This document shows positions 39,330 through 49,364 of a stretch of 64,000 nucleotides of DNA, piece after piece. This DNA comes from Streptomyces vietnamensis (lineage in GTDB: Bacteria; Actinomycetota; Actinomycetes; Streptomycetales; Streptomycetaceae): the NCBI RefSeq assembly GCF_000830005.1, contig NZ_CP010407.1:8803143-8867142 (forward strand), in the 5' to 3' direction. A model generated the notes under the pieces. The model ran no database searches, had not been told where the DNA came from, and saw nothing but the letters and a program-made list of their open reading frames with translations. The number at the start of each line of letters is the position of its first letter. The stretch's first letter is position 1. The position numbers were made by a program, and so were the translations under genes.

Positions 39330-40465
39330 CGGGTGAGTTCCGCAGTCAGTGCGTTGAGCATGTCGGGGAAGGTGAGGGGCTGGCCGAAGGCTTCGTCGAG
39401 GGCCTTGGCGGTGGTGTCGGTGAAGGAGTGGGTGACGCCGGTCCACAGTGCGGGGGCGCCCCAGGTGGTGGCGATCGTGTGCTGTTCGGCGGCGAGTGCG
39501 GCTGCGGACGGGGCGGCGTAGCCGGTGGAGCCGTAGGCGGTGATGGGCTTTTCGAAGGCGGTGACGAGGTTGACCGGCTGGTCCTCGCGTACGGAGATGG
39601 CGACGAGTTGGGGCATGGTGCGGTGGGCGAAAGAGTTGCCGTAGCCGGTGGGCATGGAACGGACGAACGCTGACACGAAAGCCGAGGCGGCCTTGACCGC
39701 TGCGGCGGGGTCGGTGAGGTTGGCCTCGAGCTGGTGGAGGGCGACGGCGCCGTAGCGGTAGAAGGTGGCGGAGTTGAAACCGATGCGGCCCATCATCCCG
39801 GCGCCCTTGCTGTCGGCGGCCTGCCGGTCGTCGACGGCGGTGTAGAAGTCGAATTCGAGTTCGGCTCCGTGGGTGGCGATGGCGTGGGCTACCTGGCAGG
39901 CGGCGTTGACGTCGATGTCGGGCACGTTGGCGACCATGCGTCCGAACAAGGCGACGTCGATGGGGTGGCCGGTCATCAGTGCTGTGCGGGCCTGAGCGGA
40001 GGTGAACTCGGCGGCGAGCTGCTTGTCGTCCAGGGCGGCGAGGTCGGCCGCCCGGTCGGCGACCAGGTCCACGAGCTGCTCGATCTGCTTGTTGCCGTAG
40101 AAGAGCAGGTATGCGCTCTCTTCCTCCTTGTTCTTGCTGGCTGTGATCCCGAGCGGGGCGATCACGGCGGCCGCGAGTCGGGCGGCCGATGCGTCGTCGA
40201 GGGAGGTACGGGCGGCGATGCGGCTGGCGAGGTGGTCGGCGATCTGCTTGGTGCGGGTGCCGAGCTGGTCCTCGCTGATTCCGAGGGCGGAGAAGGCGAT
40301 GCGGGTCGCGCGCTTCCACGCCTGGGAGGAGGCCCTCGGGCGGCGGACGCCGCCGTAGCTGGCTTCCTTCGGGGCGCCGGCGTCGTCGCGGTTGAGGTTG
40401 GACGGCGGCACGGTCTGCAGCACGTGGACGTCGATGAACCGGCGGCGGGTCAGACGGGTGGACAT
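39326..40465 (-). CDS. casC: Cascade backbone subunit Cas7e
   Basis: A 379-aa protein whose six copies form the Cascade backbone along the spacer. FIDVHVLQTVPPSNLNRDDA and KEASYGGVRRPRASSQAWKR are signature sequences. GRIGFNSATFYRYGAVAL and PTGYGNSFAHRTMPQLVAIS are also typical. The ATG at 40465 follows an AGGAGTG-like ribosome site; the frame open beyond it belongs to casB. Intact. Confidence 0.93.
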   Translation of the reverse strand: MSTRLTRRRFIDVHVLQTVPPSNLNRDDAGAPKEASYGGVRRPRASSQAWKRATRIAFSALGISEDQLGTRTKQIADHLASRIAARTSLDDASAARLAAAVIAPLGITASKNKEEESAYLLFYGNKQIEQLVDLVADRAADLAALDDKQLAAEFTSAQARTALMTGHPIDVALFGRMVANVPDIDVNAACQVAHAIATHGAELEFDFYTAVDDRQAADSKGAGMMGRIGFNSATFYRYGAVALHQLEANLTDPAAAVKAASAFVSAFVRSMPTGYGNSFAHRTMPQLVAISVREDQPVNLVTAFEKPITAYGSTGYAAPSAAALAAEQHTIATTWGAPALWTGVTHSFTDTTAKALDEAFGQPLTFPDMLNALTAELTR

Positions 40466-40503
40466 CAGGAGCACTCCTTGCTGGGGTCGATGAAAGGTGG
40501 GGG

Positions 40504-41091
40504 CTAGTTCGCCGGGGTTGCGGTCCACGCGTGGTAGTCCGATCCCCACGTTCGCAGGGTGCGAGCCCGGGATTCGGGGAAGGGCCACGACCGCAGGTCT
40601 GCCAGGAGCCGCGTGTAGTCGAGGGGCTGCCCGGCCGCGGCGAGCTGGGAGACCAAGCCGCGCAGGTGGTAGAAGACCGCGTTCATGCTGCGAGCTTGGG
40701 CGGCTGCGACCATCCGGCTGTCGACGCCTTCTCGGCTGAACCTGTCGTGCAGGGACCTCAGGGCGGTACCGAAGCGCACGCCGGGCCTGTGCATCAGCCG
40801 GGACTGGCCCTGCTGGTGGGAGGCGAACAGGGCAAGAGCCATATGCTCGGCCATCAGACGGTCGGGGATCTGGCCGCGAGAGGCCAGAGCGTCGTCGACC
40901 CGGGTGCGGTAGAAGGGCCACATCTGGGGCACCTGGCCGGCTCCCATGGTCAGGCCCAGACGCAGGGCGGCCAGGTCGCTGCCCGGGGGCATCGAGCTCT
41001 CCTTGCGTCGGCAGGGCTCGAACTGTGCCCAGTACCAGGGAGGCGGCGGCTCCTTGCCAGGGGCGCTGGAGTGGGCTGCGGGAGTGGTCAT
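40504..41091 (-). CDS. casB: Cascade small subunit Cse2
   Basis: A 195-aa helical protein starting MTTPAAHSSAPGKEPPPPWY. LRLGLTMGAGQVPQMWPFYR and GVRFGTALRSLHDRF are typical of Cse2, which forms the belly of Cascade and stabilises the displaced strand. The start overlaps the casA stop (ATGA at 41088-41091). Confidence 0.9.
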   Translation of the reverse strand: MTTPAAHSSAPGKEPPPPWYWAQFEPCRRKESSMPPGSDLAALRLGLTMGAGQVPQMWPFYRTRVDDALASRGQIPDRLMAEHMALALFASHQQGQSRLMHRPGVRFGTALRSLHDRFSREGVDSRMVAAAQARSMNAVFYHLRGLVSQLAAAGQPLDYTRLLADLRSWPFPESRARTLRTWGSDYHAWTATPAN

Positions 41092-42755
41092 GCTGCGGTC
41101 TCCTCGGCCGGGGCCGTCTGCGGGTAGAGGTGGGTCAGGGTCTTGCGCACGGCGGCGTTGAAGAACCGTTCCGCGCTCGCTTGCTGGTAGGTGGTGGTGA
41201 CCGTCTTGCCGCGTTCCTTCTTCGTGACGGTCCGGCCGGTGAAGGCTGTGCCGGGCAGACGATGCAGCAGCTCCTCGGCTGCGCTCCGGGTTGCACGCTC
41301 GGCGAGCGTTTCGAACGCCTTGTGCGCCTGGTCGAGCTCGTCGTCGCAAGGGTTGCGCTGGCAACCGGTGAGAAACCGCCGCACCAAGGGGTCGAGGGTG
41401 TGGAGGAGCTTGGTGCCGGGCTGCTGCCCCTTGCCGCGGGCGGGCGGCTCGCCCCCCACCGCACGGATCAGGTTCGCGGCCAAATGGTCGACCGCCCGGG
41501 CCAGCGCCTGGGCCTGCTCGCACACCAGGATCACCGAGCCCCGAACGGCGAGGTCGGAGCGCAGTGCGCCGACAGGAAGGGGCACTTCGTCGGTCAGGAC
41601 GTCGGAGACGATGGAGTCCTGGGTGCCGTAGACCATGCCGCAGGTCGCGGCCCGCAGCGGGTAGTCGGGTGGAAGGTCTCCCATGAGGGTCGCGGCAGCG
41701 GTCTGCATGAGCAGGCCGGACGTTTCGTAGCCGGCGCCGTCCCGGTCGATGGTCAAGAGCGCGTCCAGGCCCTGCCAGCCTGTCAGGCCCGGCAGGTGCC
41801 GACGGGGGTAGCGGACGCTGCCCCGGGTTTTGTCCGCCTTGATCGTCCAGCAGGTATGGGGGTCCTCGACCTGCGGTCCGTCCATCCGGTCTCCGGCCGA
41901 CAGCACCACCCACCGCACCCGGGTGATGCCATCGGCCTGGGCCTCCTCCGGGATCAGCCGAATGCGGCGTTCCTGCCATGTGAACAGGTCAAGGATTCCC
42001 GCAGGTGTCCGCGTCTGCCAGGACGGGCCCATCGGCTGCCGGTCCCAATGAGGCCGGTCGCCGGTCTGCCGCTGTCCCTGGGGCAGATTCAGCACGATCG
42101 TCTCGAACAGGGTGCGCCCCAGCAGCGTTACCACGCCGAGCTTTCCCAGAGGACCCGTACGGTTTCCCGTGGTCTTGCCTGCCTTGACCTGAGGGTCATC
42201 GACTGCGGCCGTCTTGATGGCGGCCGTGTCCCAGCACTGTGCATGCAGCATCCACCGCGTGGCGGCACCCAGGGACAGCGGTGCCGGATCGGACACGAGG
42301 CGCGCATCCCACAGGGGAGTGTTGTTGCCCGTCGCCACATGCGGCATGAGAACCGACACCGGATGGACCTTTCCGCCCGGATGCTCCAGCCCGGCAGCCT
42401 GGCCGAAGGGGGCGGCGGGGTCGAGAACGTTCAACCGGTCGGCGTGCTTGTTTAGATACTGATCGATTACCACCCGCTGCTCGGGGGTGAAAGCAGCCGT
42501 GGCCATCATCTGTGCCCACACGTCGGCGTCGACGTCCCCGAGTGCGTCCAGCACCACAGGCACGAGGACCTGCCGGAGCAGCACCGGCAGCATGGTCGGC
42601 ATGTCCGGCAGCAGCCCGGTGAACGTATGCGCGGAGACAAGTGCCTCGCGCAACGGGACCTCTCTCGGACCGTCGGCCCCCGCCACAGGAAGCCAGCCGA
42701 GGTGATCGACCAGGCACCCTCTTGGATCGGACAAAGCCCCTCCTCCGCACCGCAC
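41088..42755 (-). CDS. casA: Cascade large subunit Cse1 (Cas8e)
   Basis: A protein of about 555 aa that recognises the PAM and recruits Cas3. CLVDHLGWLPVAGADGPREV and SLREALVSAHTFTGLLP-like sequence form the N terminus. MLHAQCWDTAAIKTAAV and DLLTWQERRIRLIP-like text (DLFTWQERRIRLIP) lie in the middle. The GTG at 42755 opens the frame. A TTG at 42734 sits just after a GGAGGAGG ribosome site and may be the real start. Confidence 0.9.
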   Translation of the reverse strand: MRCGGGALSDPRGCLVDHLGWLPVAGADGPREVPLREALVSAHTFTGLLPDMPTMLPVLLRQVLVPVVLDALGDVDADVWAQMMATAAFTPEQRVVIDQYLNKHADRLNVLDPAAPFGQAAGLEHPGGKVHPVSVLMPHVATGNNTPLWDARLVSDPAPLSLGAATRWMLHAQCWDTAAIKTAAVDDPQVKAGKTTGNRTGPLGKLGVVTLLGRTLFETIVLNLPQGQRQTGDRPHWDRQPMGPSWQTRTPAGILDLFTWQERRIRLIPEEAQADGITRVRWVVLSAGDRMDGPQVEDPHTCWTIKADKTRGSVRYPRRHLPGLTGWQGLDALLTIDRDGAGYETSGLLMQTAAATLMGDLPPDYPLRAATCGMVYGTQDSIVSDVLTDEVPLPVGALRSDLAVRGSVILVCEQAQALARAVDHLAANLIRAVGGEPPARGKGQQPGTKLLHTLDPLVRRFLTGCQRNPCDDELDQAHKAFETLAERATRSAAEELLHRLPGTAFTGRTVTKKERGKTVTTTYQQASAERFFNAAVRKTLTHLYPQTAPAEETAA

Positions 42756-43083
42756 TTGAGCATGCTGCAGCTAGGGTCGTTCACGTCCTGAGCGACCCGA
42801 TCTCATGAATACAGGAGGGGTCTGACAGTCCTGTCTGTTTCCAGCAATCCCTCGCACTCAGGGCTCGAAGACGCTATCCAGAAGTTCTCCCCAAACGCGC
42901 TGGTGCGAGGGAAGCAGCGCGCAGGCCCCGGGCCGTCAACGACGCGCTCGACGTCGCCGCGTCGCGCCCATTGGAGCGCACAGAGATGGCCACCTGCATC
43001 GGGCAGTGCCGACAGGGGACCTTCTGCTCATGCATACGGCTGTGCCGGCCCGGAGGCTCTGGCCGGGCCGGCACGAAGACCGG
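42756..43083. promoter_or_regulatory. Probable promoter region of casA-E
   Basis: A 328-bp gap between the cas3 stop and casA is long enough for a separate promoter for Cascade. An interrupted dyad GACAG-TC-CTGTC lies at 42829-42840 and could be an operator. No ORF of weight is present. Confidence 0.45.
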
Positions 43084-45906
43084 TCAGGCGGCGGGCGTGT
43101 ACGTCAGTCCTGTCTCGGGATCGTAGGTGAGGACGTAGTCGCCGACGTGCGCGGTCCGTGCGGTGTCGAGGACCAGCGCGCGGGTACGGCGAAGCCATGC
43201 GTGCTCGCTCCACCCGGGCAGGGGTGCAAGGTGGTCGATCGCGGTGGAGGTGAGGCGCTGGGGCAGCCGCATCATGTCTCCCGCAAGGGAGCCCAGGGCG
43301 TCGCTCGGCGGGGCCCCTCCAGGGCCCAGGCGCCGACCGTCCAGGGTTCGGTACCCGTCCGGGTCCTGGAGGACGAGGACGACCTCGATGGACATGTCGC
43401 CGTCCCGGACAGTCGCGGCCAGGTGATCCTCGGTCGAGGCATCGGTCGCCGCATAGTGGAGCCCGTCCAGATGGGGTAGGACACGTTCGCCGGGCCGGGA
43501 CAGCAGAAACGGGGCAGCCGCCTGGCGACGGCGTTCTTGCTCGGCCGCCCATTCTTCCCGGGCCTGCTCGGCGGCGTCGGCCCAGCCATCGGGCACGACC
43601 TCGTCGGCACCGTAGACAGCCGACACGAGTCGGGGGACCTGGGAGGGAATCGCCCAGCCACCGGACTTCTCCGCCTCGACCACGGTAGCGGCGGTGCGCA
43701 GCAGAAGGTGCCGGCCATAGATGTACTCCGCCCCGCGTTCGAACGTGGGCGGGAGATCGGACCGGGACCCCAGTGCCGTCACGTACACGGTGGGACGACG
43801 CAGATGCCCAGGGCGCTTGGTGGCGGTGTGCCGGTGGACACGCCCGATGCGCTGCAAAAGCAGGTCGATCGGCGCGATGTCGGTGACGATCAGGTCCGCA
43901 TCGATATCGAAGGACTGCTCGGCAACCTGCGTGGCCACCAGGATCAATCGCTCAGGGCGGGGTGCGGCGCTGGGCCCGAGCTGGTCGAGGAGATGCTCGG
44001 TGCGATCCGCGCGGGCACTGGTGGTCAGCTGCCCGTGGAGAATCACCCGCTCGCCCGGGAAGGCGGCGGCGAGCTCACGGTACGTGCGCTGTGCGCGTTT
44101 GACGGTGTTGCGGATGACGAGAGCGACGCCACCCTCGGCCAGTTCACGAGTGAGCAGGTCGATGACGGGCTGCTCCTGGTCCCGGTCCGATGCCGACTTG
44201 CCCCGGCGGACAGGCGGTTCGGGCACAACCTTGACACGCACAGGCAGATCCTCGCGCCAGGTCGGCGCATGAACGACGACGGGAGCCGGCATGCCGGGCC
44301 ATACAGCGGTGACATTCGGATACCCACCCGGGACAGGCAGCTCCGTCTCGTCGGTCGTCCCGGTGGCGCCAGACATGTAGGCACTGGCCAGCTCAGCTCG
44401 CTGGCCCGGTGGCAAAGTCGCGGACAACAGCAGAACCGGGACACGAGCCTGACCGAGCCAGTGCAGGGCTTCCTTCAGGAACTGAGACATGTAGACGTCA
44501 CAGGCGTGGACCTCGTCGAGAATCACGACCTTCCCGGAGAGACCGGCAGTACGGAGCATGACGTGCCGAGTCCGGGTAGCTGCATAGAGAAGCTGGTCGA
44601 TCGTGCCCACGGTCAGGTGCGCGAGCAAGCCACGCTTAGGGCCGAGGAACCAGTCGGCAGGGCCCTGCCGACTGACACAGCACGCATCGGGTGCGTCTTC
44701 CTGGACGGCCCGGAACCGGGCGTCGGCAGTGGACCAGTCACCCGCCTGGATCGCCTTCCACTCAGGGTTGAAGGCCCTCTTGCCGTGGAGGAGAACGACA
44801 TCGTCCTCGCTTCCCGGGTCAGCTGCCGCCGCCCACGCACGAACTTGAGTGAACATCGGATCGGCCGTGGCCTGCGTGGGCATGCCGACGAACACCCCCG
44901 ACAGACCGAACCGCTCAGCCACCACCTCCGCTGCCGCGAGCGCGGTCTTCGTCTTGCCCTCACCCATCGGCGCCTCGAGGAACACCAGCCCCGGCACCTT
45001 CATGGCCCGCACGACATCGACAGCGAGCGCCTGGGACGCGCGCGCACCATGTCCGAACCGCAGCTCGATCACATCGCAACCGTCAGTCGGCCGCAACCGC
45101 CGCAGCCCTCCGCCCAGACGCCTCTCCTCCCAGGCAGCCGCAGCCCGGCGCCGCGCTCCCGCGAGACTGACCTGCGCCAGATCAGGAACACCGGGAAACC
45201 GCGTCGAATCCGATGCGATCCAGTCAGCCATCACGACCATGCCGAGAAGACCGAGCTGCTCCGCACGGGCCGGCACCGCCACTGGCTGAGCGTCGGCGAG
45301 AGACTCAAAGCCGAGCGCGGCAGTGAACACCTCGACGACCAGTTCCTGCACCCGCCTCCACTCAGCGGTCTTACCGTGAGCATCCCCCTGCGCATGCGCG
45401 ATGTCCTTCATGGTTGCGCCGCGCAATGTGCCGTGATGACCGGAAACCATCGGACAGACCCAGTCCACGTGCCGTCGTTCCCACCGGCCGGAAGCCTTCA
45501 GCGCCTGGCGCAGAAGAAAGGCCCCAGCCTTGTCGTGACTCCACTGGCGGGACACCTCCGCGGTCACTATTGCGGCACGCCAACCAAGACCGACACCGGC
45601 CAGAGCCGCGGCTTCGGCACCGGACTTCCGCTGAAACGCGGGTGTCGCCTTCCCGCAGTCATGCATCCCGCAGAGCCAAGCGAAGAACCGCCGCCCCCTG
45701 CCGCCGGACACCCGGTCGAGCATGTCCCTCGTGGCCGGCGCCAGGAAGCGGTCGAACATGAACTCGGCGACGGCCGCGGTGTCGAGCATGTGACACAGCA
45801 GCAACGACATGGTCCCTCCGCCCTTCTCGGCGGACTTCCCCCACAAAACTCCCAAGCGGGCCATCTCACCGGAAGAAAGACCCAGGCGTGCACAGATTTC
45901 CAGCAT
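43084..45906 (-). CDS. cas3: Type I-E Cas3 nuclease-helicase
   Basis: A 940-aa effector that degrades the DNA strand opened by Cascade. The HD nuclease part has CHMLD (H39), MHDCGKATPAF (H82, D83) and SGHHGTLRG near 157. The helicase part has GEGKT (315-319), DEVH (464-467), LSATLP (495-499) and QRIGRVHR (685-692). All key residues are present and the length is normal. I use the ATG at 45906; the frame is open to 45984. It diverges from the first CRISPR array. Confidence 0.93.
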   Translation of the reverse strand: MLEICARLGLSSGEMARLGVLWGKSAEKGGGTMSLLLCHMLDTAAVAEFMFDRFLAPATRDMLDRVSGGRGRRFFAWLCGMHDCGKATPAFQRKSGAEAAALAGVGLGWRAAIVTAEVSRQWSHDKAGAFLLRQALKASGRWERRHVDWVCPMVSGHHGTLRGATMKDIAHAQGDAHGKTAEWRRVQELVVEVFTAALGFESLADAQPVAVPARAEQLGLLGMVVMADWIASDSTRFPGVPDLAQVSLAGARRRAAAAWEERRLGGGLRRLRPTDGCDVIELRFGHGARASQALAVDVVRAMKVPGLVFLEAPMGEGKTKTALAAAEVVAERFGLSGVFVGMPTQATADPMFTQVRAWAAAADPGSEDDVVLLHGKRAFNPEWKAIQAGDWSTADARFRAVQEDAPDACCVSRQGPADWFLGPKRGLLAHLTVGTIDQLLYAATRTRHVMLRTAGLSGKVVILDEVHACDVYMSQFLKEALHWLGQARVPVLLLSATLPPGQRAELASAYMSGATGTTDETELPVPGGYPNVTAVWPGMPAPVVVHAPTWREDLPVRVKVVPEPPVRRGKSASDRDQEQPVIDLLTRELAEGGVALVIRNTVKRAQRTYRELAAAFPGERVILHGQLTTSARADRTEHLLDQLGPSAAPRPERLILVATQVAEQSFDIDADLIVTDIAPIDLLLQRIGRVHRHTATKRPGHLRRPTVYVTALGSRSDLPPTFERGAEYIYGRHLLLRTAATVVEAEKSGGWAIPSQVPRLVSAVYGADEVVPDGWADAAEQAREEWAAEQERRRQAAAPFLLSRPGERVLPHLDGLHYAATDASTEDHLAATVRDGDMSIEVVLVLQDPDGYRTLDGRRLGPGGAPPSDALGSLAGDMMRLPQRLTSTAIDHLAPLPGWSEHAWLRRTRALVLDTARTAHVGDYVLTYDPETGLTYTPAA

Positions 45907-45997
45907 GACCCGAACGGTAGGGGCCGCCACTGACAGGCGGTGGCCCAACCGGAGGAAGACGCACGTGGGCGGTACTCTCTTCATGCGAGGAACCTCA

Positions 45998-47166
45998 GCT
46001 GCTTTCCCCGCAGGGGTGGCTCCGCCGGGACTGGCGAGAAGCGGTATACCAATCCCTTGGGGCTGGTCCTGCGAGGGTCGGCTACCCTTCGCGGGACCTC
46101 ATCTGCTCCCTGCTTGCGCGGGGATGGTCCCCAGACTGGCTGGGCTTTCAAGGACCGGGTCGTCTATTCCCCGCGCCCGCGGGGATGGTCCTACCACGGT
46201 CATGCTGCGGCGCGACAACGCGTCCTGCTCCCCGCACCTGCAGGGATGGCCTCCAGAGCACCCCGGGGGACCGCGAGCGGTTCAACTGCTGCCCGCATCC
46301 GTGGGGATGGTCTCGCGTCACCGGTTCGAAGAAGGCGCCGGCGGAGTTGCTCCCCATACCTGCGGGGATGGTCCCTCCGTGACTCCGGGAACGAGCGTCC
46401 ACGCCGGCTGCTCCTCGCCCCTGCGGGGATGGCCCCTTGAAGAGCTTGGGCTCCAGCGTGTTGTACCTCTGCTCCCTGTACTGGCGGGGGTGGTCCCTGG
46501 CTTGGGAGCTAGGTCGTCGAGGAGGCCCTCTGCTTCCCGCATGCGCGGGGATGGCCTACGAACACCGCGTCCTGAACTGGCTCGACCTCTGCTCCCCGCA
46601 CCCGTGAGGATGATCCCTCCCGCGTGCCGAGGGAGTGGGGCGCCCGGTTCCGCTCCTCGCCCCTGCGGGGATGGCCCCGCGACCGCTTTCGGTTCCGACA
46701 ACGGCCTCTTCTGCTCCCCGTGCCCGCGGGGATGGCCCCGACCCCTCTGCGTACGAGGTCCTGGCCCTGGACTGCTCCCCGCATCCGCAGGGATGGTCCC
46801 ACCGGCCTCGCCCTGGAGCGCCGCTACACCGTCTGCTCCCCGCTCGCGCGGGGATGGTCTCGAGGTGGGCGTCTACGTTCCCCCGGGCTGGGCTGCTGCT
46901 CCCCAGACCCCCGGGGGATGGTCCTTTCCCGGGCGTCGCGCACTACATCGGCGACATCTGCTCCCCGCGCCCGTAGGGATGGTTCTGACTGTCTCGTTAT
47001 CGGGGTCGGCGTCCTAATCTGCTTCCTGCGCGAGGGGATGGCTCTGCGGGCGGGGTCACATCGTCGCCGAGGCGCTGCTGCTTTCCGCACCTGCAGGGGA
47101 GGGGGTAGTCCCTTCCAGGGGTCGCGCTCGCTGGCGGCTGGGTCCCGTTCCCTGCTTGTGCAGGGA
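45998..47166 (+). CRISPR. CRISPR array 1a, degenerate
   Basis: About eighteen repeats at roughly 61-bp steps, beginning with a mutated unit at 45998 (CTGCTTTCCCCGCAGGGGTGG) and clearly by 46103. Nearly every repeat carries changes, and no class A leader is present in the short divergent gap to cas3. This is the oldest-looking part of the chain. Confidence 0.85.
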
Positions 47167-47244
47167 TGGTGAGTACCTGGTCGCTTGGGTCGCTGTCTGC
47201 TGCGGTCATACCCCGGGCCTTACCACCGTGCTTACTATGGCTGC
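47167..47244 (+). repeat. Class B leader-like block, copy 1
   Basis: GGTCGCTTGGGTCGCTGTC and CCTTACCACCGTGCTTACTA lie between a decayed repeat and a run of clean repeats. Four other copies start near 48136, 51636, 54008 and 62499. Confidence 0.7.
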
Positions 47245-47635
47245 TCTCCGCACCCGCGGGGATGGTCCCGACGCTGACTGGTACATGGCCAAGACAGGTG
47301 GCTGCTCCCCGCACCCGCGGGGATGGTCCCGCGGTGGAGGGTGCGGAGGGCATCGACCTGTTCTGCTCCCCGCTTGCGCGGGGATGGTCCCTCCACCGGA
47401 CCCACCTGCTCCGAGCAACGGACCTGCTCCCTGCACCTGCGGGGATGGTCCCGTGCCGTAGGTCGTCTCGGCCGCGATGCCGATCTGCTTCCCGCACCCG
47501 CGGGGATGGTCCCGCGTGGATCACCGGCTCCGGCCCCCACGGCATCTGCTCCCCGTACCCGCGGGGATGGTCCCTCGCAGCCGAGCTCGCCGGACTTGAT
47601 GCCGCCCTGCTCCCCGTACCCGCGGGGATGGTCCT
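47245..47635 (+). CRISPR. CRISPR array 1b, clean repeats
   Basis: Seven well-conserved repeats at about 47245, 47301, 47363, 47424, 47485, 47546 and 47607 following the class B block. The sharp return to canonical CTGCTCCCCGC...GCGGGGATGG suggests a new array unit begins here. Confidence 0.9.
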
Positions 47636-47888
47636 TTGGTTTCTTTGGGGTCAATGCCCGGGCGGGCTGCTCCTGTTTACTGGGGGCCTGGGGCGACCTG
47701 TGTCATTTCGTGTGGGGTTCTGGGCCGGCCGTCCGTGCTCGGGGGTGGGGTTGCGGACGGCCGGTCGTTGGGGCACCTGTCCTGTCGGGTGCCCTGTTCT
47801 GACCGTACGCTGTGGTGGGCAAGAAACGCCTGTAGCAGCGCTGCTGTTCGCGCCGGGGCGGGTGATGTGGCCTGGCATTCGGCCGAGC
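47636..47888. other. Non-repeat gap between arrays
   Basis: About 250 bp without repeats or a gene. It contains a dyad near 47729-47769 (GGCCGGCCGTCCG and CGGACGGCCGG) that could form a strong hairpin and end array 1b transcription. Confidence 0.5.
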
Positions 47889-47927
47889 CGCTACTCCCCG
47901 CGCCTGCGATCGCCGACGGGAGAGTCT

Positions 47928-48137
47928 GTTCCCCGCTGGCGTGGGGATGGTCCCAAGCCGGGGACTTGGCGCGCGTGGGCGTGCCCGTGCTCCCTGCCCC
48001 CTGCGGGGATGTTCTTGCCGTGCTCGTGCCTGGACCGACACGGCCGGCTGCTCCCCGTACCCGCGGGGATGGTCCCCTTCCGCCTGCGCCGGATGCGACG
48101 TACCAGTACTGGTCCCCGCGTCCGTGGGGATGGTCGG
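47928..48137 (+). CRISPR. CRISPR array 2a
   Basis: Four repeats from about 47928 to 48137, with a further very degenerate unit near 47889. The second has an altered loop (CTGCCCCCTGC) and the third (48049) is canonical. The last runs into a class B block. Confidence 0.8.
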
Positions 48138-48212
48138 TGTTCCGGTCGCTTCGGTCGCTGTGTGGTGCCAGGTGTGGTGGGTATCGACCGGTGTACTGAC
48201 CATGCCTGCTCT
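48136..48212 (+). repeat. Class B leader-like block, copy 2
   Basis: GTTCCGGTCGCTTCGGTCGC, a 9-bp tandem-like pair, is followed by GGTGTACTGACCATGCCTG directly abutting the next repeat. The layout matches copies 1, 3 and 5. Confidence 0.7.
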
Positions 48213-49283
48213 CCGCGCCCGCGGGGATGATCCCGTCCACGGCGGCGTGATCGACGAGGTGCACGTCTGCTTCCCGCACCCGCGGGGGATGGTCCCTTCG
48301 GGGGGTCCGCCGGGATGCTCGCCATCGACTGCTCCCCGCCTGCGCGGGGGTGGTCCCCAGGACGCTGGCGACCTGAGCGCCGCGGCTTTCTGCTCTCCGC
48401 GTCTGCGGGGATGGTCCCAAGGACCTGCGCGAGCTGACCGCCCGCGACCGCTGCTCCCTGCGTCCGCGGGGATGGTTCGTTGCACAGGTACTACAGCTCG
48501 TCGGCGAAGAGTCGTTCCCCGAATTTGTGGGGATGATCCCATCTCACAGACGTGCCTGGATGACCTGATGCGTTGCTCTTCGCGGCCGCGGGGATGGCCC
48601 CAACGCTGCCCAGGTGAAGGAACGCTACGCCGGCTGCATCCCGCACCTGCGGGGATGGTCCCGGCATCCTCCTGGACGGTCTGCACATCGACGCCTACTC
48701 CCCGCCTGCGCGGGGATGGTCCCGCGGCGACCGTCGCGTTCAAGGCCGACGCGCCCTGCTCCCCGCGCCTGCGGGGATGGTCCCTTCTCGGAGCTTGCGG
48801 TCCGGCGCGGCATGGACTGCTCCCCGCACCCGCAGGGATGGTCCCGCCGCGAAGGCGGTGCCGCGCGGGTCGGCGGTCTGCTCCCCGCATCCGCGGAGAT
48901 GGTCCCATGGTGGTGGCGGCGAACTGCATCCAGTCGCGCTGCTCCCCGCATCTATCTGCGGGGATGGTCCCCACAGGGCCATGACGGTGTCCGTCAGGCC
49001 CTTCTGCTTCCCGCGCCTGCGGGGATGGTCCCGGGACGATCCTCCGCGACGCCCGGAGCTGCTACTGCTCCCCGCACCCGCGGGGATGTTCCCGCGCACA
49101 TCGTCCTCGACCTGCGCCACCACTTCTGCTTCCCGCCCCCGCTGGGATGGTCCCGAGCAGATCCGGGACGTGAATACGTTGTTCCTCACCTGTTTCCCTG
49201 CCTGCGCGGGGATGGTTCCTCGCCGCCGGTCGACGAGCTGGTGCGCCCGGCGGGCCTGCTTCCTGCGTTGGCGGGGTTCGGGG
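48210..49283 (+). CRISPR. CRISPR array 2b
   Basis: About eighteen repeats at 60-62 bp steps. Most keep the palindromic stem, with several loop variants (ACCC, CCTG, TGC-type). The last unit near 49257 (CTGCTTCCTGCGTTGGCGGG) is heavily mutated and leads into a class A leader. Confidence 0.88.
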
Positions 49284-49364
49284 TGGGGGTGTCTGGTTTG
49301 CCGGTTTCGGTGAAAGTAGTTCAGATGGTGTTGTGTGTGGGGTAGAACTGCAGGTCACGGAGCC
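49217..49364 (+). promoter_or_regulatory. CRISPR leader, class A, with duplicated tail
   Basis: The last spacer (CGCCGGTCGACGAGCTGG), the last mutated repeat and the leader (GGTTTCGGTGAAAGTAGTTC; GGTAGAACTGCAGGTCACGG) together form a 148-bp block. It recurs almost unchanged at 52508-52658. The leader proper starts near 49290 and touches repeat 1 of array 3. Confidence 0.8.

Noticed and set aside
38502..40507. Gly/Val-rich plus-strand ORFs opposite casC and casD
   Set aside because: Low-complexity translations of the complementary strand of high-GC genes.
40504..41979. 491-aa minus-strand ORF as one protein
   Set aside because: Only the last 195 residues (from 41091) are Cse2; the upstream part is casA read out of frame.
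43537..45933. 798-aa plus-strand ORF opposite cas3
   Set aside because: It is the high-GC shadow of cas3; it has no domain character, while the minus frame has all Cas3 motifs.
45998..46102. A class A leader before array 1a
   Set aside because: No TTCGGTGAAAGTGG or GAACTGCAGG block is present; mutated repeats occupy the space.
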